Positions 1-8,066 of a stretch of 64,000 bases of DNA are shown in pieces (within the stretch, counting starts at the first letter, position 1; each line of letters starts with the position of its first letter). The stretch is taken from assembly GCA_965279125.1 (NCBI GenBank), contig CBDIHL010000045.1, forward strand, positions 62,001 through 126,000, in the 5' to 3' direction. The stretch comes from Dinoroseobacter sp965279125 (GTDB taxonomy: Bacteria; Pseudomonadota; Alphaproteobacteria; Rhodobacterales; Rhodobacteraceae). Made by a program: the position numbers and the translations under genes. Under the pieces are notes generated by a model that saw only the letters and a list, made by a program, of their open reading frames with translations, did not search any database and was not told the origin of the DNA.

Positions 1-368
1 CAAACTGCGCGTCCTTGCCAAAGGGTCTTGGCATTCTCGCCGCGCGCCTCAGCCAACTCTAGCCCCCGCGCATCGAGAACCGCCTGCACGCGACCGGAAC
101 GCGCATAGCCGGGGTCATGCCCAGACACCTCGGCAACCCCAGCCCAAAACCCCTCCGCCATCAACAAGCTCTCGAGCTGAAACGCCTTCTTGTCGTTCCA
201 ATTCTCCGGCGTATGCGGGGCCAAGGCACCGACCAACCCACCGCTGGAGCCTGCGCCAATCGCCTCGCGCTCGATCACCCGCACCTTCGCGCCGCGTTGT
301 ACAGCGACCCACGCAATCGACAGCCCGAAAATGCCGCCGCCTCGTACGGTGATGTCCGCGATTGCCAA
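1..368 (-). CDS. FAD-dependent oxidoreductase, MnmC C-terminal type (5' part only)
   Basis: The N-terminal ~122 residues of a DAO-family flavoenzyme read leftwards off the window edge. The protein opens with a dinucleotide-binding signature, VRGGGIFGLSIAW, followed by RGAKVRVIERE at the end of the second beta strand, as in glycine/D-amino-acid oxidases and the C-terminal half of MnmC. I chose a TTG start at 366-368 because GGAG lies 8 nt upstream and the signature follows directly; another in-frame TTG lies 13 codons further upstream. The divergent neighbour is an MnmD-type methyltransferase, so the pair probably forms a split MnmC that finishes the mnm5 group of wobble uridine in tRNA. A generic amino-acid oxidase cannot be excluded without the C-terminus. 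Confidence 0.75.
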   Translation of the reverse strand, partial: MAIADITVRGGGIFGLSIAWVAVQRGAKVRVIEREAIGAGSSGGLVGALAPHTPENWNDKKAFQLESLLMAEGFWAGVAEVSGHDPGYARSGRVQAVLDARGLELAEARGENAKTLWQGRAV

Positions 369-422
369 TCCCTCAACTCCCGCCCAAGGTGCGCTTTTAC
401 GAGCCAAGGCCTAGGATAAACC

Positions 423-1106
423 GTGCAGATTGACCAGCAAGACGGGGTGGATTGGAAAGACGGTGTGCCGGTGGCGCGGCGCTTTGACGATCCTTATTTC
501 TCGCTTGGGGATGGGCTGGCCGAGACGCGGCATGTGTTTCTGGGAGGCAACGACTTACCGGCGCGGTTCCGCAACGGGTTTCACATCGCTGAGCTGGGCT
601 TTGGCACTGGGTTGAACCTGCTCGCGACATGGCAAGCGTGGCGCGAGAGCGGGCAGGAGGGCGTGCTGCACTACACCAGTTTCGAAGCGTTCCCAATGGG
701 TCCGAGCGACATGGCCAAAGCGCTTGAGGCCTTCCCCGAATTGGCCAGCCTGTCCGCGCGGTTGGTGGCCAACTGGACGGGCGAGGCAGGCGTGATGGAT
801 CTGGATGAGACATTGCGCATAACCGTCATCGCGGGCGATGCGCGCCAGTCTTTGCCGATGTGGCACGGGTCGGCAGATGCATGGTTCCTTGATGGCTTCT
901 CACCTGCCAAAAACCCCCAGCTGTGGGGCGACGACCTGATGCGCCACGTCGCGCGCAAGACCGCGCCAAACGGCACCTTCGCGACCTACACCGCCGCTGG
1001 GCATGTGCGCCGGGCCCTTTCCAGCGCCGGTTTCGACGTCCAACGCATCCCCGGCTTCGGCCGCAAGCGCCATATGAGCGTCGGCACCCTGAGGTCCCCC
1101 GCGTGA
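423..1106 (+). CDS. mnmD: tRNA 5-aminomethyl-uridine methyltransferase, stand-alone MnmD/DUF752
   Basis: This 227-residue protein (GTG start) matches the N-terminal methyltransferase half of MnmC. It has a SAM-binding motif I, IAELGFGTGLNLL, near residues 55-67, and the family's WFLDGFSPAKNPQLW segment near residue 160. The expected reaction is SAM-dependent methylation of nm5U to mnm5U at position 34 of tRNAs. In E. coli the activity is fused to an FAD oxidoreductase; here the oxidoreductase candidate is the divergent gene 54 bp to the left. The last codons overlap the next gene by 4 bp (GTGA), so the transporter is probably translationally coupled. Confidence 0.88.
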   Translation: MQIDQQDGVDWKDGVPVARRFDDPYFSLGDGLAETRHVFLGGNDLPARFRNGFHIAELGFGTGLNLLATWQAWRESGQEGVLHYTSFEAFPMGPSDMAKALEAFPELASLSARLVANWTGEAGVMDLDETLRITVIAGDARQSLPMWHGSADAWFLDGFSPAKNPQLWGDDLMRHVARKTAPNGTFATYTAAGHVRRALSSAGFDVQRIPGFGRKRHMSVGTLRSPA

Positions 1107-1981
1107 CCCAGCAAAACCAAACTTGGCTCGGCATCTGGCTGATGGTCGCCACCACCTTCGTGTTCGCGATGCAGGACGGAATCTCGCGGCATTTGGCGGG
1201 CGAATACAACGTCCTGATGATCGTCATGATCCGCTACTGGTTCTTCGCGGCCTTCGTGATTTTCATCGCGTCGCGCAAGGCAGGCGGGGTGCGCGCAGCG
1301 GCGGCCACGTCACAACCGTGGCTGCAAATTGGGCGCGGTCTTCTGCTGGTGACCGAAATCTGCGTGATGCTCTCGGCCTTCGTTCTGTTGGGATTGGTCG
1401 AGTCGCACGCGGTCTTCACCTCCTACCCGCTGCTCGTCGCCGCGCTGTCAGGCCCCCTTCTGGGCGAGGCTGTTGGCTGGCGTCGGTGGACCGCCATCGG
1501 CGTCGGCTTTATCGGTGTGCTGATCATCCTCAAACCGGGCTTTGGTGTGTTTTCGCCTTACGCGCTGATCGCGTTGCTCGCAGCGTTCATGTTCGCGCTT
1601 TACGGCCTGCTGACGCGGTATGCGGCCCGCAAGGACAGTGCGGCGACCAGTTTCTTTTGGACCGGAACCGTGGGCGCAGTGGCGATCACCCTTGTCGGCA
1701 TCTGGTTCTGGGAACCGATGACGACACCCGACTGGGGCTGGATGGCGCTGCTGTGTGTGACAGGGGCGGCGGGCCATTACTTGCTGATCAAGTGCTACGA
1801 GGTGGCCGAGGCAGGCGTCGTGCAACCCTTCGCCTACCTGCAACTCGTGTGGGTGTCGTTCCTCGGCGTGCTCGTTTTTGGCGAGGTGGTCGAAACCAAC
1901 GTCATCATCGGCGTGCTTATCGTGGTTGGCGCAGGTCTGTTCACCTTGTGGCGCGAGCGCCAGGTCAGCAAACGCGCCTAA
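1103..1981 (+). CDS. EamA/DMT-family transporter
   Basis: A 292-residue polytopic membrane protein with about ten hydrophobic helices arranged as two EamA repeats, the standard size for drug/metabolite transporters (RhaT/YdcZ-like). The GTG start at 1103 sits in a GTGA overlap with the upstream mnmD stop; the longer open frame starting further left is antisense-like noise inside mnmD. The substrate cannot be read from the sequence; family members export amino acids, nucleosides or other small metabolites across the inner membrane. It ends tail-to-tail with slt, the stop codons overlapping by a few bases. Confidence 0.85.
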   Translation: MTQQNQTWLGIWLMVATTFVFAMQDGISRHLAGEYNVLMIVMIRYWFFAAFVIFIASRKAGGVRAAAATSQPWLQIGRGLLLVTEICVMLSAFVLLGLVESHAVFTSYPLLVAALSGPLLGEAVGWRRWTAIGVGFIGVLIILKPGFGVFSPYALIALLAAFMFALYGLLTRYAARKDSAATSFFWTGTVGAVAITLVGIWFWEPMTTPDWGWMALLCVTGAAGHYLLIKCYEVAEAGVVQPFAYLQLVWVSFLGVLVFGEVVETNVIIGVLIVVGAGLFTLWRERQVSKRA

Positions 1982-3942
1982 CGCCCTTTCAGCTTGTCGA
2001 TCACATCCAGCGGCAGGGGCCGCCCGGCCAGCATCATCCCGTAGACCACGCGGCTTTCGGTGACGCGCATGATGTAGTTGCGCGTCTCGGTGAACGGGAC
2101 ATGCTCGATCCAGTCGATGACATCCACGGAGCTGGCGCGCGGATCGCCGAAGCGCTCGATCCAAGCGCGCGGACGGCTGGGACCCGCATTGTAAGCGGCG
2201 GCAACAAGGGTCAGGGCGGTGCCGAAATCCTCGATTTGGCGGCGGATATAGTCGGACCCTAGCTGCGCGTTATACGCAGGATCGCTTAGCAAACGCCCTT
2301 CGGAAAACGGCAGCCCCATGATCCGAGCGGTCTCTGCCCCGGTGCGCGGCATGACCTGCATCAGGCCCATGGCACCCGCGCCGCTGATAACGATGGGGTC
2401 AAACTCGCTTTCGCGCCGGGCGATCGCGAGGGTCAGCGCGGGGTTGATCGTCAGGTTGGCATTCGCCAGATCCGTGACCGGATGGTAGGCGCGGTGCAGG
2501 ATTTCGCCCTCGCTCGCGGCCCATTTGGCAAGGCGCAGCGCGATATGCGGCTCACGCAGATGCAGTGCGAGGTCCGCGAGGCTGCCGCGTTCTTGCAGGT
2601 TTAGACGCTCGGACAGATGCACCATCCAACGCTCGGCCAGATCACGCTCGCCTGCTTCTTGCAGCAGCAGGGCCGCTTGCAGAACACTGGTCGCCATGAA
2701 GCTTTGGCTGCGCCAGTCAGGGTAGACCTCGCGTCCGGTCAAAGCTGGGTCCGTGGGCAGGCCCGCCCGTTCTGCCGCAAGCTGGCCGTAAAACGCCGTC
2801 TGGTGCTGAGCACCGCGTTGATACGCTGCGCGGGCATTGGCGGATTGACCAAGCGCCTCGTACGCGCGGCCTTCCCAGTAGCCTGCGCGCCCAGCGGATA
2901 TGGGCGAGGTGACCGTGGGGGCGAACCGCTGGAAGTGGCGCAGGGCGGTGTTTGCATCGCTCAGTTTGCGCAGGGCAATGAAGCCTGCGAGCCATTCCAG
3001 TTCCGAATAATCCCCGTATGTTTCCGGTGCTGGCAAGAAATGGCGCGCGGCGACGCGGTAGGCGAGGCGGTCATTGTCGTCGCGCATCAGGTCACGGGCC
3101 AGATCCGCGCGGCGGTCGGCCCAGTATTCCGGACGGCCCAAGCTCTCGAGCGAGCCTGAGCGTTCCTCCATCAGCTCAATCGCCGAGGCGAGGCGGCGTT
3201 TTTGCAAGCGCCAGCGATAACGCTCGTAGGCAAGGCCCGGATCGTTGGCGAGATTGCGTGGCACCGCATCAATAAGGCCGTCAACCCCGTTGCGATCTTC
3301 GCGCAGCGCAATCCGCGCTTCGGCCAAGGCGCGCCATCCGGCATCCACCATGGGCTGCATCCGTGCGGCGGCGCGCGTCTGGCCGTCCCACAAAAGCTGG
3401 TCGAGGCGCGCGGTATGGTGCGGTGCAATCAGGTTTCGGTGACGGCTCAGGAAGACCTGCTCCGTCTCAGCGCCCAGCACAAACTCACGCCACGCTTTCA
3501 CGATCAACGCGTCCCCTTCCGCAGCGCGCCCGTTCGCGCGCAACGCATCCGCCAAGCGCAGCGAACCGGTGCCAGTCTGCGGCGCGTCCGGGCCAAAGAA
3601 GGTTTGGAGTTGCGACAGCGAAGCCCCCTCGGGGATCGAGGCCTCGCCTCGTCTGCGCATCAAGGGCAGGCCGGGCCAGTCGGCGTTGCGCGACAGGAAG
3701 TTCAGGTAATCGTCGAAATTGCCCTGCGGGGCGCGCAGCCAATGCCAGATCACCACATCGCGGGCCTGCTGGTCAGGCAGGGCGCGGGCCAGATCAAGGG
3801 CGCGGTTCCAATCGCTGCTGCGCGCGGCATCCAGCGCAGCACTGAGCGTTTGTGCGCGCCCGGACTGCGCCTGCGCGGGCACAAGCGGCAGGGAGAGGAT
3901 GCAAAGGACCAGCGCTGCGACGCGCATAAGACGAGGGATCAT
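1978..3942 (-). CDS. slt: Soluble lytic murein transglycosylase (Slt70-like)
   Basis: The 654-residue protein has an N-terminal signal peptide ending near AQAQS (residue ~26), a long helical solenoid, and a C-terminal SLT domain with the catalytic glutamate in IARRESEFDP and the GLMQVMP and AAYNAGPSR motifs typical of Slt70. It cleaves the MurNAc-GlcNAc bond of peptidoglycan in the periplasm, producing 1,6-anhydro ends, in wall turnover. The length matches E. coli Slt70 (~645 residues). It stands alone, transcribed towards the EamA gene, with a 149-bp divergent gap to dapA. Confidence 0.92.
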   Translation of the reverse strand: MIPRLMRVAALVLCILSLPLVPAQAQSGRAQTLSAALDAARSSDWNRALDLARALPDQQARDVVIWHWLRAPQGNFDDYLNFLSRNADWPGLPLMRRRGEASIPEGASLSQLQTFFGPDAPQTGTGSLRLADALRANGRAAEGDALIVKAWREFVLGAETEQVFLSRHRNLIAPHHTARLDQLLWDGQTRAAARMQPMVDAGWRALAEARIALREDRNGVDGLIDAVPRNLANDPGLAYERYRWRLQKRRLASAIELMEERSGSLESLGRPEYWADRRADLARDLMRDDNDRLAYRVAARHFLPAPETYGDYSELEWLAGFIALRKLSDANTALRHFQRFAPTVTSPISAGRAGYWEGRAYEALGQSANARAAYQRGAQHQTAFYGQLAAERAGLPTDPALTGREVYPDWRSQSFMATSVLQAALLLQEAGERDLAERWMVHLSERLNLQERGSLADLALHLREPHIALRLAKWAASEGEILHRAYHPVTDLANANLTINPALTLAIARRESEFDPIVISGAGAMGLMQVMPRTGAETARIMGLPFSEGRLLSDPAYNAQLGSDYIRRQIEDFGTALTLVAAAYNAGPSRPRAWIERFGDPRASSVDVIDWIEHVPFTETRNYIMRVTESRVVYGMMLAGRPLPLDVIDKLKGR

Positions 3943-4091
3943 GGCGGTTTCCGCTTTTTGTTCTGCTCTGCGCCTAACCTAGGGGCAAAAGTGCCGTGCT
4001 CAAATCAACATTTCTGCGACAGGCCTTGCGCGGGGGGCAAAAGGGCAGGTATCCGCCAATTGCATACCGCATGACCAAAGGAGGATAAGAT

Positions 4092-4964
4092 ATGTTTAGA
4101 GGATCGATGCCAGCCCTGGTCACGCCGCTGAAAGACGGCGCGGTGGACTTTGCGACGCTTGAAGCGCTCGTCGAATGGCACATCACTGAGGGTAGCCACG
4201 GGCTCGTCCCGGTTGGCACCACGGGCGAAAGCCCCACGATGACCCATGCCGAGCATGAAGCCGTGATCGAGGCCGTTGTCAAAACCGCCGCCGGGCGCGT
4301 GCCTGTTATCGCAGGGGCCGGTTCCAACAACACCGCCGAAGGGATTGGCCTGATCCAGCACGCCGCACGGGTCGGTGCAGACGGAGCACTCGTGGTGACG
4401 CCCTACTATAACAAGCCCAGCCAGGCAGGCCTGATCGCGCATTATACGGCGCTGCATGACGCGGCGGATATTCCGATCATCATCTACAACATCCCCGGAC
4501 GCTCGGTCGTGGATATGTCGCCTGCAACGATGGGCGAGCTGGCCAAGTTGCCGCGTATCGCTGGCGTGAAGGATGCAACGGGCGATATCACGCGGGTGAG
4601 CCATCAACGCATGAAATGCGGTGCCGATTTCGTCCAGTTGTCGGGCGAAGATGCCAGCGCGCTAGGGTTCAATGCGCATGGCGGGGTCGGCTGTATCAGT
4701 GTGACCGCGAATGTGGCCCCAAAGCTTTGCGCCGAGTTCCAGGAGGCCACGCTTGCGGGTGACTATGCCAAAGCGCTGGTGTTGCAGGACAAACTGATGC
4801 CGCTACACACCGCGATCTTCCTCGAGCCGGGCCTTGTGGGCGCGAAATACGGTCTGTCGCTGTTGGGTCGGTGTTCCGAAGAGGTACGCTTGCCGCTTGT
4901 CGGCCTGACCGAGGGCGCGAAGCAGGCGATGAAAGATGCCATGCATCATGCGGGCCTGATCTAG
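4092..4964 (+). CDS. dapA: 4-hydroxy-tetrahydrodipicolinate synthase
   Basis: A 290-residue TIM-barrel aldolase that condenses pyruvate and aspartate semialdehyde, the first committed step of the lysine/diaminopimelate branch. The N-terminal GTTGESPT motif, the YNIPGR segment that carries the proton-relay tyrosine, and the Schiff-base lysine in GVKDATGD are all visible. The start is fixed by a strong ribosome-binding site, AAAGGAGG, 5-8 nt before the ATG. lysA, at the other end of the same pathway, lies 59 kb away in this window and is not co-transcribed with it. Confidence 0.95.
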   Translation: MFRGSMPALVTPLKDGAVDFATLEALVEWHITEGSHGLVPVGTTGESPTMTHAEHEAVIEAVVKTAAGRVPVIAGAGSNNTAEGIGLIQHAARVGADGALVVTPYYNKPSQAGLIAHYTALHDAADIPIIIYNIPGRSVVDMSPATMGELAKLPRIAGVKDATGDITRVSHQRMKCGADFVQLSGEDASALGFNAHGGVGCISVTANVAPKLCAEFQEATLAGDYAKALVLQDKLMPLHTAIFLEPGLVGAKYGLSLLGRCSEEVRLPLVGLTEGAKQAMKDAMHHAGLI

Positions 4965-5054
4965 GGCTGACAGCCGTCGGATTTTGGATATTTTCAAAAG
5001 CAAAGAGACGCGGGCGTTGTGAAAGCGCAGCCCGAGCCTTAGATAGCTGCGATC

Positions 5055-5531
5055 ATGGCACAGACAAAATCAGACCCGAACTACAAGATCATCGCCGAAA
5101 ACCGGCGGGCTCGGCGCGAATATGCGATCGAGGATGATCTGGAAGTGGGTCTCGTGCTGGAAGGCTCAGAGGTGAAATCCTTGCGCGCGGGTGGATCCAA
5201 TATCGCGGAAAGCTACGCGTCGGTTGAGGATGGCGAGTTGTGGCTGGTGAACAGCTATATCGCGCCCTACGCTCAGGCCAAGACCTGGGGGCATGAGGAA
5301 CGGCGCAGGCGCAAGCTGCTGGTTTCAAAGAAAGAACTCTCGAAACTGTGGAACGCCACCAAGCGGGACGGCATGACCATTGTGCCCTTGGTGATGTACT
5401 TCAATCACAAGGGCGTCGTGAAAATGAAGGTCGGTATCGCCAAGGGCAAAAAGCTGGCCGACAAGCGCGCGACGGATGCCAAGCGCGACTGGAACCGCCA
5501 GAAGTCCCGGCTTTTGAAGCAGCAGGGCTAG
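5055..5531 (+). CDS. smpB: SsrA-binding protein SmpB
   Basis: A 158-residue SmpB with the family landmarks NRRARREYAIED near the N-terminus, GLVLEGSEVKSLRAG, and a basic C-terminal tail (KRATDAKRDWNRQKSR) that mimics the codon-anticodon duplex in the decoding centre. It carries tmRNA to stalled ribosomes. It follows dapA by 90 bp, a common order in alphaproteobacteria. I do not see an ssrA gene in the window, so tmRNA must be encoded elsewhere. Confidence 0.95.
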   Translation: MAQTKSDPNYKIIAENRRARREYAIEDDLEVGLVLEGSEVKSLRAGGSNIAESYASVEDGELWLVNSYIAPYAQAKTWGHEERRRRKLLVSKKELSKLWNATKRDGMTIVPLVMYFNHKGVVKMKVGIAKGKKLADKRATDAKRDWNRQKSRLLKQQG

Positions 5532-5598
5532 TTTTTCCCCTGCGCGCCGCGTCCCGCATCAGGCATACGCGTCCACAGTGTTTTGAAAGGTGCTACTC

Positions 5599-5856
5599 AT
5601 GGAAAGTCTCATCATTAGCCTCGTCTCCGGTGCCGTTGGCGGTAACGTTGCGGGCGCTGTGCTCAAGAAATTCAACCTCGGTCTGCTCGGCAACTCGCTC
5701 GCCGGCATCGTCGGTGGCGGTGTTGGCGGTCAGCTGCTGGGCATGCTTGGTGCGGGCGGTCTTGATGGGATCGTCGGCAGCGTTGCCTCGGGCGGTGTTG
5801 GCGGTGCGGTCGTTCTGGCCGTTGTCGGCGCGATCAAGAGCATGATGGCCAAGTAG
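5599..5856 (+). CDS. Small glycine-zipper membrane protein, unknown function
   Basis: An 85-residue protein, strongly hydrophobic and glycine-rich. It carries repeated GxxxG/GxGG patterns across two stretches (roughly residues 10-35 and 38-78) and a short basic C-terminus (IKSMMAK). This is the pattern of glycine-zipper helices that pack in membranes. The ATG at 5599 is preferred; an in-frame GTG lies three codons upstream. I recognise no catalytic motif. It sits alone between smpB and sseA with its own short leader. It may be a membrane-stress or scaffold protein, but that is a guess. Confidence 0.7.
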   Translation: MESLIISLVSGAVGGNVAGAVLKKFNLGLLGNSLAGIVGGGVGGQLLGMLGAGGLDGIVGSVASGGVGGAVVLAVVGAIKSMMAK

Positions 5857-5879
5857 GCCGCGCCTGCTGGACAAACGGA

Positions 5880-5930
5880 GCCTCCGAGCGATAGTGCTAA
5901 TCACGCGCGCTATCTTTCGGAGGCCCACAT
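5880..5930 (+). promoter_or_regulatory. Hairpin that buries the sseA ribosome-binding site
   Basis: GCCTCCGA (5880-5887) pairs with TCGGAGGC (5917-5924). After a 2x2 internal loop, GATAG (5890-5894) pairs with CTATC (5910-5914), closing a 15-nt loop. The 3' arm contains GGAGG (5919-5923), the only good Shine-Dalgarno for the ATG at 5929. In RNA, translation would require this stem to open, which suggests temperature, ligand or ribosome control. There is no U-run, so it is not a terminator. Confidence 0.55.
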
Positions 5931-6783
5931 GGCAGATGATCCCAAAACCCTCGTCTCAACCGACTGGCTGGCGGCCCATCTGAACGATCCCGATCTGCGG
6001 ATCCTCGATGCCTCGTGGTATTTGCCCAGCATGGGGCGCGATGGCGCGGCGGAATACCAAGACGCCCATATCCCCGGCGCGCGCTACTTCGATATCGACG
6101 AGATCAGCGATCAACGCTCGGACCTGCCCCATATGGCCCCGCCGGTTGAGAAATTCGTCAGCCGGATGCGCAAAATGGGCATCGGCGATGGGCATCAGAT
6201 CGTGGTCTATGACGGCGCGGGCCTGTTTTCTGCGGCCCGTGTCTGGTGGCTGTTCCGGCTGATGGGCAAGACGGATGTTGCGGTGCTCGACGGTGGGTTC
6301 GCCAAATGGCAGGCCGAGGGGCGCGCGGTCGAGGACATGCCGCCGATGACCCGTGACCGCCATATCACCGTGTCTCGCCAGTCGAGCCTTGTGCGCGATG
6401 TGACGCAAGTTGCAGCGGCTTCGAAGCTGGGCACCCCGCAGATTGTCGATGCGCGCGCCGCTGATCGCTTTCGTGGCGAGGGGGCCGAGCCGCGTGCAGG
6501 TTTGCGCGCTGGGCATATTCCGGGCGCGCGCAATGTGCCGTTCAAGACGCTGTTGAATGACGACAGCACGATGAAATCCGTGGAGGATCAGCGCGCCGTG
6601 TTCGAGGCCGCTGGCGTCGATCTGGCCAAACCCGTGATCACCTCTTGCGGCTCCGGCGTGACCGCCGCGATCCTCAGCCTCGCGCTTGAGCGGATCGGGC
6701 ACCGCAATCATTCCCTCTATGATGGTTCGTGGACCGAGTGGGGCCAGTACGACGACCTGCCGATTGCGACGGGCGAGGCCTAG
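5929..6783 (+). CDS. sseA: 3-mercaptopyruvate sulfurtransferase (two-rhodanese-domain)
   Basis: A 284-residue protein with two rhodanese domains. The second carries the active-site loop CGSGVTA (near residue 238), which is the mercaptopyruvate sulfurtransferase form; thiosulfate-specific rhodaneses usually have CRKGVTA. The first domain lacks a catalytic cysteine, as expected. It moves sulfane sulfur from 3-mercaptopyruvate to thiols or cyanide in the cytoplasm. The next gene, an aminotransferase, starts on the very next base and could supply or remove mercaptopyruvate by transaminating cysteine; that link is inferred. A stable leader hairpin covers its ribosome-binding site. Confidence 0.9.
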   Translation: MADDPKTLVSTDWLAAHLNDPDLRILDASWYLPSMGRDGAAEYQDAHIPGARYFDIDEISDQRSDLPHMAPPVEKFVSRMRKMGIGDGHQIVVYDGAGLFSAARVWWLFRLMGKTDVAVLDGGFAKWQAEGRAVEDMPPMTRDRHITVSRQSSLVRDVTQVAAASKLGTPQIVDARAADRFRGEGAEPRAGLRAGHIPGARNVPFKTLLNDDSTMKSVEDQRAVFEAAGVDLAKPVITSCGSGVTAAILSLALERIGHRNHSLYDGSWTEWGQYDDLPIATGEA

Positions 6784-7968
6784 ATGCTGAGCGATCTGCC
6801 GGGTTACACGCCTGATCCGATTATCGCGTTGATGCAGGCGTTTATGGCCGATGCGCGCACGGACAAGATCGACCTCGGGGTGGGCGTGTACAAAGACGCG
6901 GATGGCCAGACGCCGATCTTTCGGGCGGTCAAGACTGCCGAGACGCGCATTCTCGAGACCCAAACGACCAAGGGCTATCTGCCGCTGTCCGGCGATCCGG
7001 TGTTTCATGACGCCGCCCGGACGTTGGTCTTTGGGGCAGATGCCGACACCAGCCGGATTGCCACGATTGCGACGCCGGGGGGCAGTTCTGCCCTGCGTCA
7101 GTTGCTTGATCTGGTGGCGATCGTGCGCCCGGGTGCGAAGGTCTGGATCAGCGATCCGACGTGGCCGAACCATGCGGGGCTTGCCTCGGCAGCGCGTCTG
7201 ACGCCCTTGAATTACCGCTACTATGACGCGGCCAATGGTACCGTCGCGTGGGACGCCATGATGGACGATCTCGCCGGGATCGGCCCGGATGACGTCGTGA
7301 TCCTGCACGGGGCCGCGCATAACCCAACCGGGGCTGATCTGTCGCCCGCGCAATGGTCCGCGCTCGGCGATCTGTTTGAACGCACCGGGGCCATGCCGCT
7401 TGTCGATGTCGCCTATCAAGGCTTTGCCGAGGGGGTCGAGGAAGACGCCGCAGGTCTGCGCCACCTCGCGTCGCGCTTGCCCAATATGCTGGTCGCGCTG
7501 TCCGGCTCCAAAAGCTTCGGCCTTTACCGCGACCGGGCTGCGGCGGCGTTCGTGCTGTCGGAATCCGGTGCGCTGCGCGATGTGGTGCAGGGCAATCTCA
7601 CGGGCCTCAACCGCCTGAACTTCGCGTTCCCACCGGATCACGGCACGCGCGTGATGACGGAAATCCTGAACGACACCGATCTGCGCGCCGATTGGGAGGC
7701 CGAGCTGGCCGCCATGCGCACACGTCTTCAGGCGAACCGCAAGATGCTGGCGCGTGCCTTGCGCGAAACCTTGCAGACCGACCGCTTTGATGGGCTTGAG
7801 CGTCAGAAGGGTATGTTCTCGATCCTCGGGTTCGATGACGCGCTGCTGGAGCGGTTGCGCGAAGGGCACGGCCTTTATCTGGTCAAGCAAGGCCGGATCA
7901 ATCTGGCAGGGCTGACCGAGACCAACACGCCGCTTGTCGCGCGCGCTATCGCGGCTGAACTGCGCTAG
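6784..7968 (+). CDS. Aromatic/aspartate aminotransferase, class I (TyrB/AspC-like)
   Basis: A 394-residue fold-type-I PLP enzyme of the aspartate/aromatic aminotransferase subgroup Ia. Visible landmarks are the N-terminal substrate loop with DLGVGVYKD, AHNPTGADL, DVAYQGFAEG, and the PLP-lysine motif SGSKSFGLYRDR. It transfers amino groups between 2-oxoglutarate and aspartate, tyrosine or phenylalanine. The ATG directly abuts the sseA stop (TAGATG), so the two genes are one transcription unit. A hairpin terminator follows 28 bp after the stop. Confidence 0.9.
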   Translation: MLSDLPGYTPDPIIALMQAFMADARTDKIDLGVGVYKDADGQTPIFRAVKTAETRILETQTTKGYLPLSGDPVFHDAARTLVFGADADTSRIATIATPGGSSALRQLLDLVAIVRPGAKVWISDPTWPNHAGLASAARLTPLNYRYYDAANGTVAWDAMMDDLAGIGPDDVVILHGAAHNPTGADLSPAQWSALGDLFERTGAMPLVDVAYQGFAEGVEEDAAGLRHLASRLPNMLVALSGSKSFGLYRDRAAAAFVLSESGALRDVVQGNLTGLNRLNFAFPPDHGTRVMTEILNDTDLRADWEAELAAMRTRLQANRKMLARALRETLQTDRFDGLERQKGMFSILGFDDALLERLREGHGLYLVKQGRINLAGLTETNTPLVARAIAAELR

Positions 7969-7996
7969 ACCAAGACCCAAACCCCCAAACGCAAAA

Positions 7997-8028
7997 CGGC
8001 CCCACATCGCTGCGGGGCCGCCTTTGTT
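7997..8028. terminator. Bidirectional intrinsic terminator between aminotransferase and amtB
   Basis: CGGCCCC (7997-8003) pairs with GGGGCCG (8014-8020) around a 10-nt loop, followed by CCTTTGTTT on the + strand and an A-rich left flank (U-rich on the - strand). It lies between two convergent genes and can serve both. Confidence 0.75.
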
Positions 8029-8066
8029 TGGTGTGACGCCCCGAAGGGCATCACTGGGAGGTTGCA

